Below, in pieces: positions 8,091 to 15,271 of a stretch of DNA of 64,000 nucleotides. The notes below the pieces were generated by a model. The model was given only the letters and a program-made list of their open reading frames with translations. It had not been told where the DNA came from and did not search any database. The number at the start of each line of letters is the position of its first letter. Position 1 is the stretch's first letter. The DNA lies in the NCBI RefSeq assembly GCF_025490915.1, contig NZ_JANQBA010000011.1:34786-98785 (forward strand), given 5' to 3'. This DNA is from Lacticaseibacillus parakribbianus. GTDB lineage: Bacteria; Bacillota; Bacilli; Lactobacillales; Lactobacillaceae. The position numbers and the translations under genes are program-made.

Positions 8091-9770
8091 TCACCAGACG
8101 GCGTTTTTGGCGTTTTGCCGCCACTGGGTGAACAGCCGGTGGCGGTAGGCGGCCTGCTTCAGCCTGGCGGGATCGATTGCCAGCTGGCGCATCATCGCGC
8201 CGCCGTCTGCAAAGTCATGGGCGGACACTCCAGCCAAAAGGTAGACGGGATGGCTCAGCGCCTCGCGCTTGGTGAGGTAGCGGTCCCAGACGGCTTGTCG
8301 CGCCGCCACCAGGTTGTCTGCGGGTGGCAGCAAGGCGGCGATTTGGGCCTGGTAGGCTGCAAACGTGAGGCGGCCGGCCTGCAGCTGGGTCGCCAGCTGG
8401 GCGACGGTCGCCGCAGCGATTGGCGGATGCTGACCGGTGGTCCGGCTGGCAGCCTGATGGCGCATGTCTACGGTCTGGGCGGATGTGTGAGCGCGTGGGG
8501 TGGCCGTCCGGTCGGTGGCGTGTTTGGGCTTGACGCCAAGGTTTTGATCGGTAACCGCGTTGCGCTTCTCACCGGCATCGTACTTACTGGCCCCAGCCTG
8601 ACGCCGGGTCAGCTTGGCGATGGCGGCCACCGCCGCCGCCCGGGCCCGGCGCAGCGCCGCCACCTGGTTGGGCGCGATGGCCCGGGCCAGCCGCAGCCTG
8701 CCGGTCAGGCCGCCTTGCCAGCCCAGGCTGAGCTGCAGGCGAATCAAGGCGGCGTCGAAGGCCAGCACCACCGGCACGTGCGGCGTCAGGTGCAGGTCGC
8801 CGCTGAACGTCTCCTCATGCGCGTTGATTTTTTCCACGGCGGTGGCGGCTTCGACCGTTGCCAGCAGGCCGTCTTGCGCGTGGGTGTGGTCGTTATCGTC
8901 CAGCAACAGCGTGGTGGTGGCGCGTTGAACGGTCACCCGCAGTCGCTGGCGCTGCGGCCGCGGTCGGGTTTGCGCCAGGCTGGTGTGCAGGCTGATGCGG
9001 TAAGGCGTGAGCTGCGACGGCGCAACCGGCCGTGGATCCAGCGGCAGGGCGGTGGGCCAATTGGCGGCCGGAGTGATGGTCGCCAAAAGCGCGGCCTGGT
9101 ACTGCGGGTCGCCCAGCCTGGCGGCGTCGACCTGGTACACCGGCCGGTTGTCCGGCGGCGTCGCCTGCAGCAGCCGCAGCTGGGTCGGCGCGGCGATCAC
9201 CAGGTGCTCCGGCGCCACGGCGTCGAGCGCGGCGTAGACCTTGCGCATCAAGGCGATTTGGGCCTGCTGGAGGTGGGCGAGCTGTGACCGTGCCATTGGG
9301 GGCAGCACTTGGGCTTGCTCAAGCAGCTTGGTCTGGCATTCGGCGAACGATAACCGATTGTTTTGATAATCGGACAGCGTTGCCGTGAGGTTGCGACGAC
9401 AAGTTACGTCCGAGATTTGACCAAGCCAACGCGCGGTGTCGTCGACGACTTGGGCCTTTGTGCGGCGCCAGACATGCACCACCTTTTTGAAGGCGGCTGA
9501 TCCCGGTAGTTCGCGCCATTGCGTCACAGTTCCGGTAACGCTCAAAGTGTCACCGGTTCGCCACAGCAGCCCGAGTTGGGCAAGCTCAGGTTTGAACGCC
9601 AGGTAAGCGGGGACTGACCCGAAAAAGTGGCTGGTTCCGTCGGCAAGCGTTAGTGCGGACAATGTGACCGCGAGCCACCGGCGCCGAATTGGAGACAGTG
9701 ACGTTGTAAGTAAGGTCCCAGAGAAACTGCCGGTGATTGTGGTGGTGAGCTGAAGCGCGTGCAGCGGCAT
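8091..9770 (-). CDS. Hypothetical 559-residue protein
   Basis: I do not recognise this protein. It starts at ATG 9770 behind AAGAAGG and has a TATACT -10-like element at 9803-9798, so it is probably a real gene. No signal peptide or membrane helix is evident. The N-terminal part holds a beta-rich stretch with an OB-like look (LLWRTGDTLSVTGTVTQW, about residues 90-107). Two related helical segments recur: NRLSFAECQTKLLEQ near residue 180 and GRLTFAAYQAQIAALLPP near residue 475, hinting at an internal duplication. The rest is Ala/Gln/Arg-rich with a low-complexity linker around residues 395-445. The 5' third is less GC-rich than the 3' part. Confidence 0.7.
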   Translation of the reverse strand: MPLHALQLTTTITGSFSGTLLTTSLSPIRRRWLAVTLSALTLADGTSHFFGSVPAYLAFKPELAQLGLLWRTGDTLSVTGTVTQWRELPGSAAFKKVVHVWRRTKAQVVDDTARWLGQISDVTCRRNLTATLSDYQNNRLSFAECQTKLLEQAQVLPPMARSQLAHLQQAQIALMRKVYAALDAVAPEHLVIAAPTQLRLLQATPPDNRPVYQVDAARLGDPQYQAALLATITPAANWPTALPLDPRPVAPSQLTPYRISLHTSLAQTRPRPQRQRLRVTVQRATTTLLLDDNDHTHAQDGLLATVEAATAVEKINAHEETFSGDLHLTPHVPVVLAFDAALIRLQLSLGWQGGLTGRLRLARAIAPNQVAALRRARAAAVAAIAKLTRRQAGASKYDAGEKRNAVTDQNLGVKPKHATDRTATPRAHTSAQTVDMRHQAASRTTGQHPPIAAATVAQLATQLQAGRLTFAAYQAQIAALLPPADNLVAARQAVWDRYLTKREALSHPVYLLAGVSAHDFADGGAMMRQLAIDPARLKQAAYRHRLFTQWRQNAKNAVW

Positions 9771-9859
9771 CGAGACACCTTCTTTCCCGTTTCCGCTAGT
9801 ATAATCGTGACGGCACGATTTGTAACGAAATCTGCCTGCGCCGCAACTGAGCGTAAAAT

Positions 9860-9888
9860 TTGACGGGTAAAAAGACAGGGCTTACACT
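9860..9888 (+). promoter_or_regulatory. Promoter of candidate RNA copy A
   Basis: TTGACG (9860-9865), 17-base spacer, TACACT (9883-9888). The same arrangement and the flanking string CAGGGCTTACA are found before copy B (29161-29189). Confidence 0.65.
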
Positions 9889-9894
9889 GAACTT

Positions 9895-10299
9895 GGATGA
9901 TTATTCTAGGACAGGGAGGCGGCCAAAGGCCTTGGTCGTTGCGTGTCCACTGCCCATGGGGAACGGTCCGGGACATAAGCATTCCCAGTACCCCGCTCAT
10001 ACCAAGCCGAATCTGGCTTTCAACACACGTGTTTTCGCGTAACGGCGCCCACCTGCGGGCCCGAATACCAGGGTTGGACCTCCACCCACCGGCTGTTTAG
10101 TGTACTGCCCACTCGCTTGCGAGGTAGCTGCGGCGGTGCATTGACCGGTGGCTTGAACCACTCGCACGCAAGTCGCACCACGCCACTTGCGGCAACCAAG
10201 ATTCTCGCAACCAAGCAACAAAAAAACACCGAGGCTGCCGCGGGTGTACCCCGCGGTGGCTTCGGCGCGTCCGGCGCCGGCGATTCTGCCGGCGCTTTT
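9895..10299 (+). ncRNA. Candidate structured RNA, copy A (about 405 nt)
   Basis: This gap has no protein gene but resembles 29196-29599 along its whole length. Both have a TTGACG-N17-TACA(C/T)T promoter about 7 bases upstream, a nearly identical block (9955-10010, GGGGAACGGTCCGGGACATA and onward), a CTCGCTTGCGAG hairpin plus GGTAGCTGCGG (10111-10134), a long GC stem near 10230-10265, and a terminator (10274-10281 with 10288-10295, then TTTT). A hairpin at about 10021-10033 (AACAC/GTGTT) is AACGT/ACGTT in copy B, so two base pairs change together. I could not match it to rnpB, tmRNA, SRP RNA or 6S RNA. Function unknown. Confidence 0.7.
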
Positions 10300-10311
10300 G
10301 GTCTGCGCAAC

Positions 10312-10344
10312 AAAAAAGCGGCGGGTCATCGGTGGCCCGTCGCT
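10312..10344 (-). terminator. Terminator of the 51-residue membrane protein gene
   Basis: Read on the minus strand: stem AGCGACGGG/CCCGCCGCT (9 bp with one G-T pair) followed by six T. It lies just after the stop codon at 10351. Confidence 0.8.
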
Positions 10345-10350
10345 TCTGCG

Positions 10351-10506
10351 TTAGCAGGGAATGATGAAGAAAATGAACAGTGGCGCAATCATCGCCAGCA
10401 TCCCGACGGCCAAGGCGACCTTGGCCAGCCGGCCGCGGTGCGTGGCCAGACCGAACACCGCAAGGCCCAGGACCAAAATGCCGGTGATTGTGAAAGGTAA
10501 GAACAT
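10351..10506 (-). CDS. Small membrane protein, 51 residues
   Basis: Starts at ATG 10506, 6 bases after AGGAGG, and ends before a good terminator, with a TATACT element (10562-10557) upstream; these three signals support a real gene. The protein is two hydrophobic helices (FTITGILVLGLAVFGLA and ALAVGMLAMIAPLFIFFII) joined by a basic loop THRGRLAK, ending in Cys. I do not recognise the family. It lies on the opposite strand just beyond the 3' end of RNA copy A. Confidence 0.7.
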   Translation of the reverse strand: MFLPFTITGILVLGLAVFGLATHRGRLAKVALAVGMLAMIAPLFIFFIIPC

Positions 10507-10788
10507 GTTGGACCTCCTGACTGGCGGGCAAGGGCGCCCACGTGACTTGTTGCCCCTAGTATAAGCCCGGACTGACGGTCGTGGCGCCTCCCAGGCCGCG
10601 GCTTGAGCAAAGCTTAACAAGTTGCGCCGCCGCGGCCGCCGCCATTCACGACTCGGTGACGGGAGGCCCAAGCGCTGCGGTCACCACGCCGCCGGCCGGG
10701 CGGCCAAGCAGCGCAAGCAACCCTGCAACCGGGCACGGTTCGCCAATTCTGGACTTTTTCACCCACGACCGGCCGCCTTGCCACCGCC

Positions 10789-10925
10789 CCGGTTCGCGAA
10801 TCCCGGCATATCCCGACGGCCACGCTCCGGTTCGCGAATCCCGGCAAATCCCGGCGGCTCCGGTTCGCGAATCCCGGCAAATCCCGGCGGCTCCGGTTCG
10901 CGAATCCCGGCATATCCCAGCGGCC
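10789..10925. repeat. 33-bp tandem repeat before guaA
   Basis: Four units start at 10789, 10827, 10860 and 10893, each containing CCGGTTCGCGAATCCCGGCA. Spacing is 38, 33 and 33; the first unit has a 5-base extra CCACG near its end, which reappears after the fourth. The rest of the 10507-11012 gap is GC-rich and shows no gene. Confidence 0.92.
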
Positions 10926-11012
10926 ACGCCCTGGTTTGCCGGCCAGCTCCGGACAATGGCGCGAACTGCCGCGGCGATGGTCGCGATTTCCCTCATCTAA
11001 GCCCGGCAACGG

Positions 11013-11041
11013 TTGACCTTGCCGGCACTTTTCAGTATCAT
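11013..11041 (+). promoter_or_regulatory. guaA promoter
   Basis: TTGACC (11013-11018), 17-base spacer, TATCAT (11036-11041). A second -10-like TATAAT follows at 11045-11050. No purine riboswitch is evident in the short leader. Confidence 0.6.
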
Positions 11042-11074
11042 TGATATAATTCAAATAAGGAGCGTGGCATAAAC

Positions 11075-12625
11075 GTGGCTAAGACGACCCAGGACTATGA
11101 CCAGATCATCGTTCTCGATTACGGCAGTCAGTACAACCAATTGATCACGCGGCGCATTCGCGAGTTCGGCATCTACTCCGAGCTCAAGCCGCACAGTATT
11201 TCCGCTCAAGAAGTGCGTGATATCGCGCCGAAGGGGATTATTTTCTCCGGCGGACCGAACTCCGTGTACGATGAAGGGGCGCTCGACGTCGACCCCGAGA
11301 TTTTCGAGCTGGGCATTCCGATTCTGGGCGTGTGCTACGGCATGCAGCTGATGGCGCAGCGCCTCGGCGGCCGCGTTGAATCCGCCAAAAACCGCGAGTA
11401 CGGCAAGGTCGACATCAAGGTGACCGACGATTCCGCCAAGCTCTTCCAAGACCTGCCGGCCGAGCAAACCGTGTGGATGAGCCACGGCGACCTGGTTCGC
11501 GCGGTGCCGGAGGGCTTCCGCGTCACCGCCACCTCCGACAACTGCCCGATTTCCGCCATGGACGACGATGTCCGCAAGTTCTACGGCATCCAGTTCCACG
11601 CCGAGGTGCAGCACACCCGCTACGGCCACGAAATCCTGCACCATTTTGCCTTCGACATCTGCCACGCGACCGCCAACTGGAACATGGGCGACTTCATCGA
11701 GCAGCAGGTGACCGCGATTCGCCAGGAAGTCGGGGACAAAAAGGTCCTGCTAGGCCTCTCCGGCGGCGTGGACTCATCCGTCGTTGCCGTACTTTTGAAC
11801 AAGGCCATCGGCTCCCAGCTCACCGCCGTCTTCGTCGACCACGGTCTGCTGCGCAAGAACGAGGCCGACCAGGTGATGGCCGCCTTGTCCCGCGACCTCG
11901 GCGTCAACATCATCAAGGTCGACGCCGCCGACCGCTTCCTCGGCGACCTGAAGGGTGTGACCGACCCCGAGCAAAAACGCAAGATCATCGGCCGCGACTT
12001 CATCGAAGTTTTCAATGAAGAGGCCCGCAAGCTCGACGGCATCGAGTACCTCGCCCAGGGCACGCTGTACACCGACGTGGTCGAGTCCGGCACCGACACC
12101 GCTCAGACCATCAAGTCCCACCACAACGTCGGCGGCCTGCCCAAGGACCTGAAATTCAAGCTGATCGAGCCTTTGAACAAGCTGTTCAAGGACGAGGCGC
12201 GTGAGCTCGGCGAACGCCTGGGCATCCCGCACGAACTCGTGTGGCGCCAGCCGTTCCCGGGCCCGGGCCTCGGCATCCGCGTCCTCGGTGAGGTCACGGA
12301 AGACAAGCTCGAGATCGTCCGCGAATCCGACTGGGTCCTGCGCGACGAGATCAAAAAGGCGGGCCTGGACGAAAGCATCTGGCAGTACTTCACCGTGCTC
12401 CCAGGCTTCCGCAGCGTCGGCGTGATGGGCGACGGCCGCACCTACGACTACACCATCGCAATCCGCGCCATCACCAGCATCGACGGCATGACCGCCGACT
12501 TCGCCCGCATCGACTGGGAAGTGCTCCAAAAGATCTCCGCCCGCATCGTCAACGAGGTCGGGCACATCAACCGCGTGGTTTACGACATCACGAGCAAGCC
12601 GCCGGCAACGGTTGAATGGGAATAA
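11075..12625 (+). CDS. guaA: GMP synthase (glutamine-hydrolysing)
   Basis: The 516-residue enzyme converts XMP to GMP with ATP and glutamine. Order of domains: class I glutamine amidotransferase (residues about 10-200; nucleophile Cys in [10 protein letters not shown] near residue 87, His/Glu in FHAEVQHT), ATP pyrophosphatase (P-loop [13 protein letters not shown] near residue 230), and the C-terminal dimerisation domain ending in PPATVEWE. Start is GTG 11075, about 12 bases after AAGGAG, rather distant. The 3' end of guaA is a well-known integration site for genomic islands in other bacteria, and here base composition shifts to AT-rich immediately after it. Confidence 0.97.
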   Translation: MAKTTQDYDQIIVLDYGSQYNQLITRRIREFGIYSELKPHSISAQEVRDIAPKGIIFSGGPNSVYDEGALDVDPEIFELGIPILGVCYGMQLMAQRLGGRVESAKNREYGKVDIKVTDDSAKLFQDLPAEQTVWMSHGDLVRAVPEGFRVTATSDNCPISAMDDDVRKFYGIQFHAEVQHTRYGHEILHHFAFDICHATANWNMGDFIEQQVTAIRQEVGDKKVLLGLSGGVDSSVVAVLLNKAIGSQLTAVFVDHGLLRKNEADQVMAALSRDLGVNIIKVDAADRFLGDLKGVTDPEQKRKIIGRDFIEVFNEEARKLDGIEYLAQGTLYTDVVESGTDTAQTIKSHHNVGGLPKDLKFKLIEPLNKLFKDEARELGERLGIPHELVWRQPFPGPGLGIRVLGEVTEDKLEIVRESDWVLRDEIKKAGLDESIWQYFTVLPGFRSVGVMGDGRTYDYTIAIRAITSIDGMTADFARIDWEVLQKISARIVNEVGHINRVVYDITSKPPATVEWE

Positions 12626-12692
12626 AAGGTACATGTAAATTGAACCCGGAATGTTGATTTAACGGCATTTTCGGAAGATACAAAGGATACGA

Positions 12693-12770
12693 TTGGCGGG
12701 GAAATTGTTACGTTCCCCGCCAAAATCCCCGCCAAGTTTGGGCCGAATGAGGGCTGAGTTGGCGGGGATT
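12693..12770. repeat. Two adjacent perfect inverted repeats at the left island edge
   Basis: TTGGCGGGGAA (12693-12703) pairs with TTCCCCGCCAA (12713-12723); directly next to it AATCCCCGCCAA (12724-12735) pairs with TTGGCGGGGATT (12759-12770), followed by CTTTATTTCT. The core TGGCGGGGA thus occurs four times in alternating orientation. The second stem could be the guaA terminator; the doubled arrangement may instead be a recombinase or regulator binding site at the border between GC-rich and AT-rich DNA. Confidence 0.85.
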
Positions 12771-12922
12771 CTTTATTTCTCTTAGAGTCTAATTCGGTGG
12801 TACGGTGATGTTGAAATCCAATGAAAAGTACGTTGAACCATTGGTCAATATCGACGATAATTGTCTCAGAGGAAGCAATGCTAGATTGTGAATGTAGAAC
12901 GAAAATCAGAGGGGATAAATAG

Positions 12923-13642
12923 ATGCCGATTTTTCTTTCGGGAGCGTGGGGGATTATTAGTAGTATTTGTGTGAATCTGATAGTAGCTGGATTGACCACG
13001 GTCTGGTTTAACAGACGTCGGTTACAGATATGGCTTCAATCCACAGTAAGATACAATAAACTCATTCGAGTAAGCGCAGCCTACTTGTTTCGGATTCAAG
13101 TTGATGGAGAGTACATCTTGATGCCAGGTAAACACATTGAACAATATCAACCGGTTGGTGGAGTGTATAAGACGTTCTCAAGTTTTGACGAAAAGAAGAG
13201 TGAGTGGCAAATTCAGGCGGAACCGGGCCAAAGATTCTATGAGCAAAGTGACCTTCGAATTAAAATTAAAGGGAAATATCTTGGTAAATTTTTGTCTTGG
13301 TTTGAAAGTGAGAAAAATCGGGAAGTTACAGTCCAACGAGAAATTATCGAAGAACTTATTGAAACTGGCATTTTAGACTATGCCGACTTGGCACAGATGG
13401 AAATTGAATTTTTGCGACGAACGAAACTGCCAATTTCACATTCTGTATACTTTGACGCTGATGAGCTTCATATTTTTGATATATATGAACTGAATCTGAC
13501 GGCAGTTATCAAGCAAAAAATTTTACAAGCAGTTGGAGCTGGAAGCCTTATGAAAATTACTGAGGATCAGATAAGAAAGCAGAATCTTGTAATCAATGGA
13601 AAATCTTTCAGTATTGGTGCCCATACTGAATATATTTTGTGA
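12923..13642 (+). CDS. CBASS effector: one membrane helix plus SMODS-associated NUDIX-like domain
   Basis: The 239-residue protein starts at ATG 12923 behind AGAGGGG. One N-terminal membrane helix (about residues 5-28, IISSICVNLIVAGLTTVWF) is followed by a cytosolic domain with a NUDIX-like pattern: QYQPVGGVYKTF around residue 75 and REIIEELIETGIL around residue 137. The box is degenerate, as in the S-NUDIX domains that accompany bacterial cGAS-like enzymes. I infer that it senses the cyclic nucleotide made by the next gene and damages the membrane, as TM-effector CBASS proteins do (Cap16-like if the family call is right). The stop is 9 bases from the next start. Strongly AT-rich compared with guaA. 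Confidence 0.72.
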   Translation: MPIFLSGAWGIISSICVNLIVAGLTTVWFNRRRLQIWLQSTVRYNKLIRVSAAYLFRIQVDGEYILMPGKHIEQYQPVGGVYKTFSSFDEKKSEWQIQAEPGQRFYEQSDLRIKIKGKYLGKFLSWFESEKNREVTVQREIIEELIETGILDYADLAQMEIEFLRRTKLPISHSVYFDADELHIFDIYELNLTAVIKQKILQAVGAGSLMKITEDQIRKQNLVINGKSFSIGAHTEYIL

Positions 13643-13651
13643 GGAGATCAA

Positions 13652-15166
13652 ATGCCTAATTCGTTAACTTTTTCAAAGGAGTTGCAGAGAACTCTTGCTG
13701 ATATTGAAATCCCAGAAGATGCATATAAACGGGCTGAACAGAGTTACCGATCATTATCTGAATGGTTGGTGAGGGACAACTCTAGAATCAAGCGGTACAA
13801 CCTTGATATCTTCCTCCAAGGTTCAATCAAACTTGGAACGGCGGTGAGGCCAGTTACTGAGGATGGAAGCTATGATGTGGACGTCGTATGTGTACTGCAA
13901 GAGGAGTCGATAAATAAGATTTCGCAAGCGGACCTGAAACATAAACTTGGTATCGAAATAAAGGACTATGTTGCTTCAAAGCGAATCAAGGAGAAAGCTA
14001 AAGACGGGAAACGATGCTGGACACTTTTGTATCAAGATAGCTACAATTTCCACATTGATGTACTTGTCGCGGTTCCCTCCAGAAAGAGATATCCAGAAAT
14101 TGTTGATTCTTATCAACTGAGGAAAATTGTTAGTGATGCGGATAGTTCAGGTATTAACATCACAGATAAGCGGCATCCTCATTATTATCAAATTGCAAAT
14201 GATTGGAACCTTAGTAATCCAAAAGGATATTATCAGTGGTTCCAAAATGTATCAAAGTTTTATGAAATGAGAAAGTCGATGGCGTTTGAAAACCAGGAGT
14301 CAATTGAAAAGATTCCAGCGTATCGAGTAAAGACACCATTGCAACGTTTCGTACAACTGTTAAAACGACATGCTGAAGTAATGTTTGATGGAAGAATGGA
14401 GTACTGTCCGACATCAATTATTATTACAACTCTTGCCGCCCACGCTTATTTGGACTTAGAAAAAGTTGAGCATCACAATCTGGACAGTTTACTTCGAGAA
14501 ATCATCAAGATAATGCCGAAGTACATCATTCATGATTCTTCTGAGAAAATTGAGATACTAAATCCTGTCAATCCAAATGAAAACTTTGCAGATAAATGGT
14601 CAGAAGAACCTCGTTATTTTTCAGCGTTTCAAGATTGGCATAAGCAGCTTCTTAAAGACTTCGGAATAGGCTCTCAATCTCAAAATGATGATTTGAATCA
14701 CATTGAAGTTCGCAAATCGATGGGACTTGATTTTAAAGTGCAATCTTCGGCGCAACGTGAGCAATTTCTGAATTATCTGCCATATCATCAAGCACTTAGA
14801 TGGCCTATTATTGGTGAAAGAAAAATTCAAATATCCGTCGAAGACTACACGAATAAATTTATGCCCGTTCCAATTGGCGACGCGCAGAGAGTCTTAGTTA
14901 ATAGATCGATTCGATTTCGTGTTAATGATGTTATTAGTTCTAGTCAGAATATCTACTGGCAAGTTACGAATACTGGTGCTGAGGCGAAATATGCGGGTGA
15001 TTTGAGAGGTGAATTTCAGGCGGCCAGTCGAGACGGCGGTTCATACTTTCGAATGGAAAGCACGCGATACGTGGGACAACATTACGTTCAGGCATTTTTA
15101 ATTGAAAATGGTAAATGCGTTGGTAAGTCAGCACCGTTTCAAGTCAATATTGTACGAAGTATTTGA
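13652..15166 (+). CDS. CD-NTase (cGAS/DncV-like nucleotidyltransferase) of a CBASS system
   Basis: The 504-residue protein has the SMODS-type nucleotidyltransferase signature: QGSIKLGTAVRP near residue 57, the catalytic pair in YDVDVV near 75 and a third acid in FHIDVLVAVP near 134. The C-terminal part from about residue 395 (VNRSIRFRVNDVI, IYWQVTNTGAEA, YVQAFLIENGKCVG) looks like the AGS-C sensor-type beta domain. On phage infection such enzymes make cyclic di- or trinucleotides that activate an effector; the partner is the TM/S-NUDIX gene just upstream. No Cap2/Cap3 genes are present, so this is a minimal two-gene (type I) CBASS. ATG 13652 follows GAGGAG. Confidence 0.85.
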   Translation: MPNSLTFSKELQRTLADIEIPEDAYKRAEQSYRSLSEWLVRDNSRIKRYNLDIFLQGSIKLGTAVRPVTEDGSYDVDVVCVLQEESINKISQADLKHKLGIEIKDYVASKRIKEKAKDGKRCWTLLYQDSYNFHIDVLVAVPSRKRYPEIVDSYQLRKIVSDADSSGINITDKRHPHYYQIANDWNLSNPKGYYQWFQNVSKFYEMRKSMAFENQESIEKIPAYRVKTPLQRFVQLLKRHAEVMFDGRMEYCPTSIIITTLAAHAYLDLEKVEHHNLDSLLREIIKIMPKYIIHDSSEKIEILNPVNPNENFADKWSEEPRYFSAFQDWHKQLLKDFGIGSQSQNDDLNHIEVRKSMGLDFKVQSSAQREQFLNYLPYHQALRWPIIGERKIQISVEDYTNKFMPVPIGDAQRVLVNRSIRFRVNDVISSSQNIYWQVTNTGAEAKYAGDLRGEFQAASRDGGSYFRMESTRYVGQHYVQAFLIENGKCVGKSAPFQVNIVRSI

Positions 15167-15229
15167 AACTCATGTTGAGTAGAGGTATCAATAGCGAGTT
15201 AAAATTGTCAGTTGGATAATATTAGAGCC

Positions 15230-15271
15230 GGAGAGTTAATTACAAAAATGAAAGCGAGAATCTCTCAATGA
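15230..15271 (+). promoter_or_regulatory. Possible leader mini-ORF coupled to hsdM
   Basis: GGAGAG (15230-15235) precedes ATG 15248, which opens a 7-codon frame (MKARISQ) whose TGA (15269-15271) overlaps the hsdM ATG (15268) as ATGA. hsdM has no good ribosome site of its own, so translation may be coupled to this mini-ORF. Speculative. Confidence 0.3.

Noticed and set aside
9955..10040. Possible conserved peptide MGNGPGHKHSQYP shared by both RNA copies
   Set aside because: DNA identity is even higher than peptide identity, the few differences change amino acids, and frames end differently; RNA structure explains conservation better.
9895..10299. Identification of the RNA as RNase P RNA, tmRNA or 6S RNA
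   Set aside because: The GAGGAAAGTCC core of RNase P RNA and the tmRNA ends are absent, two copies exist, and the length is wrong for 6S RNA.
10614..11054. Frames with repeated PGFANRSRRDL before guaA
   Set aside because: Translations of the 33-bp repeat; no start signals and overlap with the guaA promoter.
12590..12650. guaA 3' end as attL of the island
   Set aside because: Plausible from known biology, but I found no direct repeat of this end near the integrase or after the CRISPR array, so an att site is not claimed.
12580..12999. 139-codon minus-strand frame overlapping the end of guaA and the CBASS start
   Set aside because: No ribosome site; it crosses two well-supported genes and the inverted repeats.
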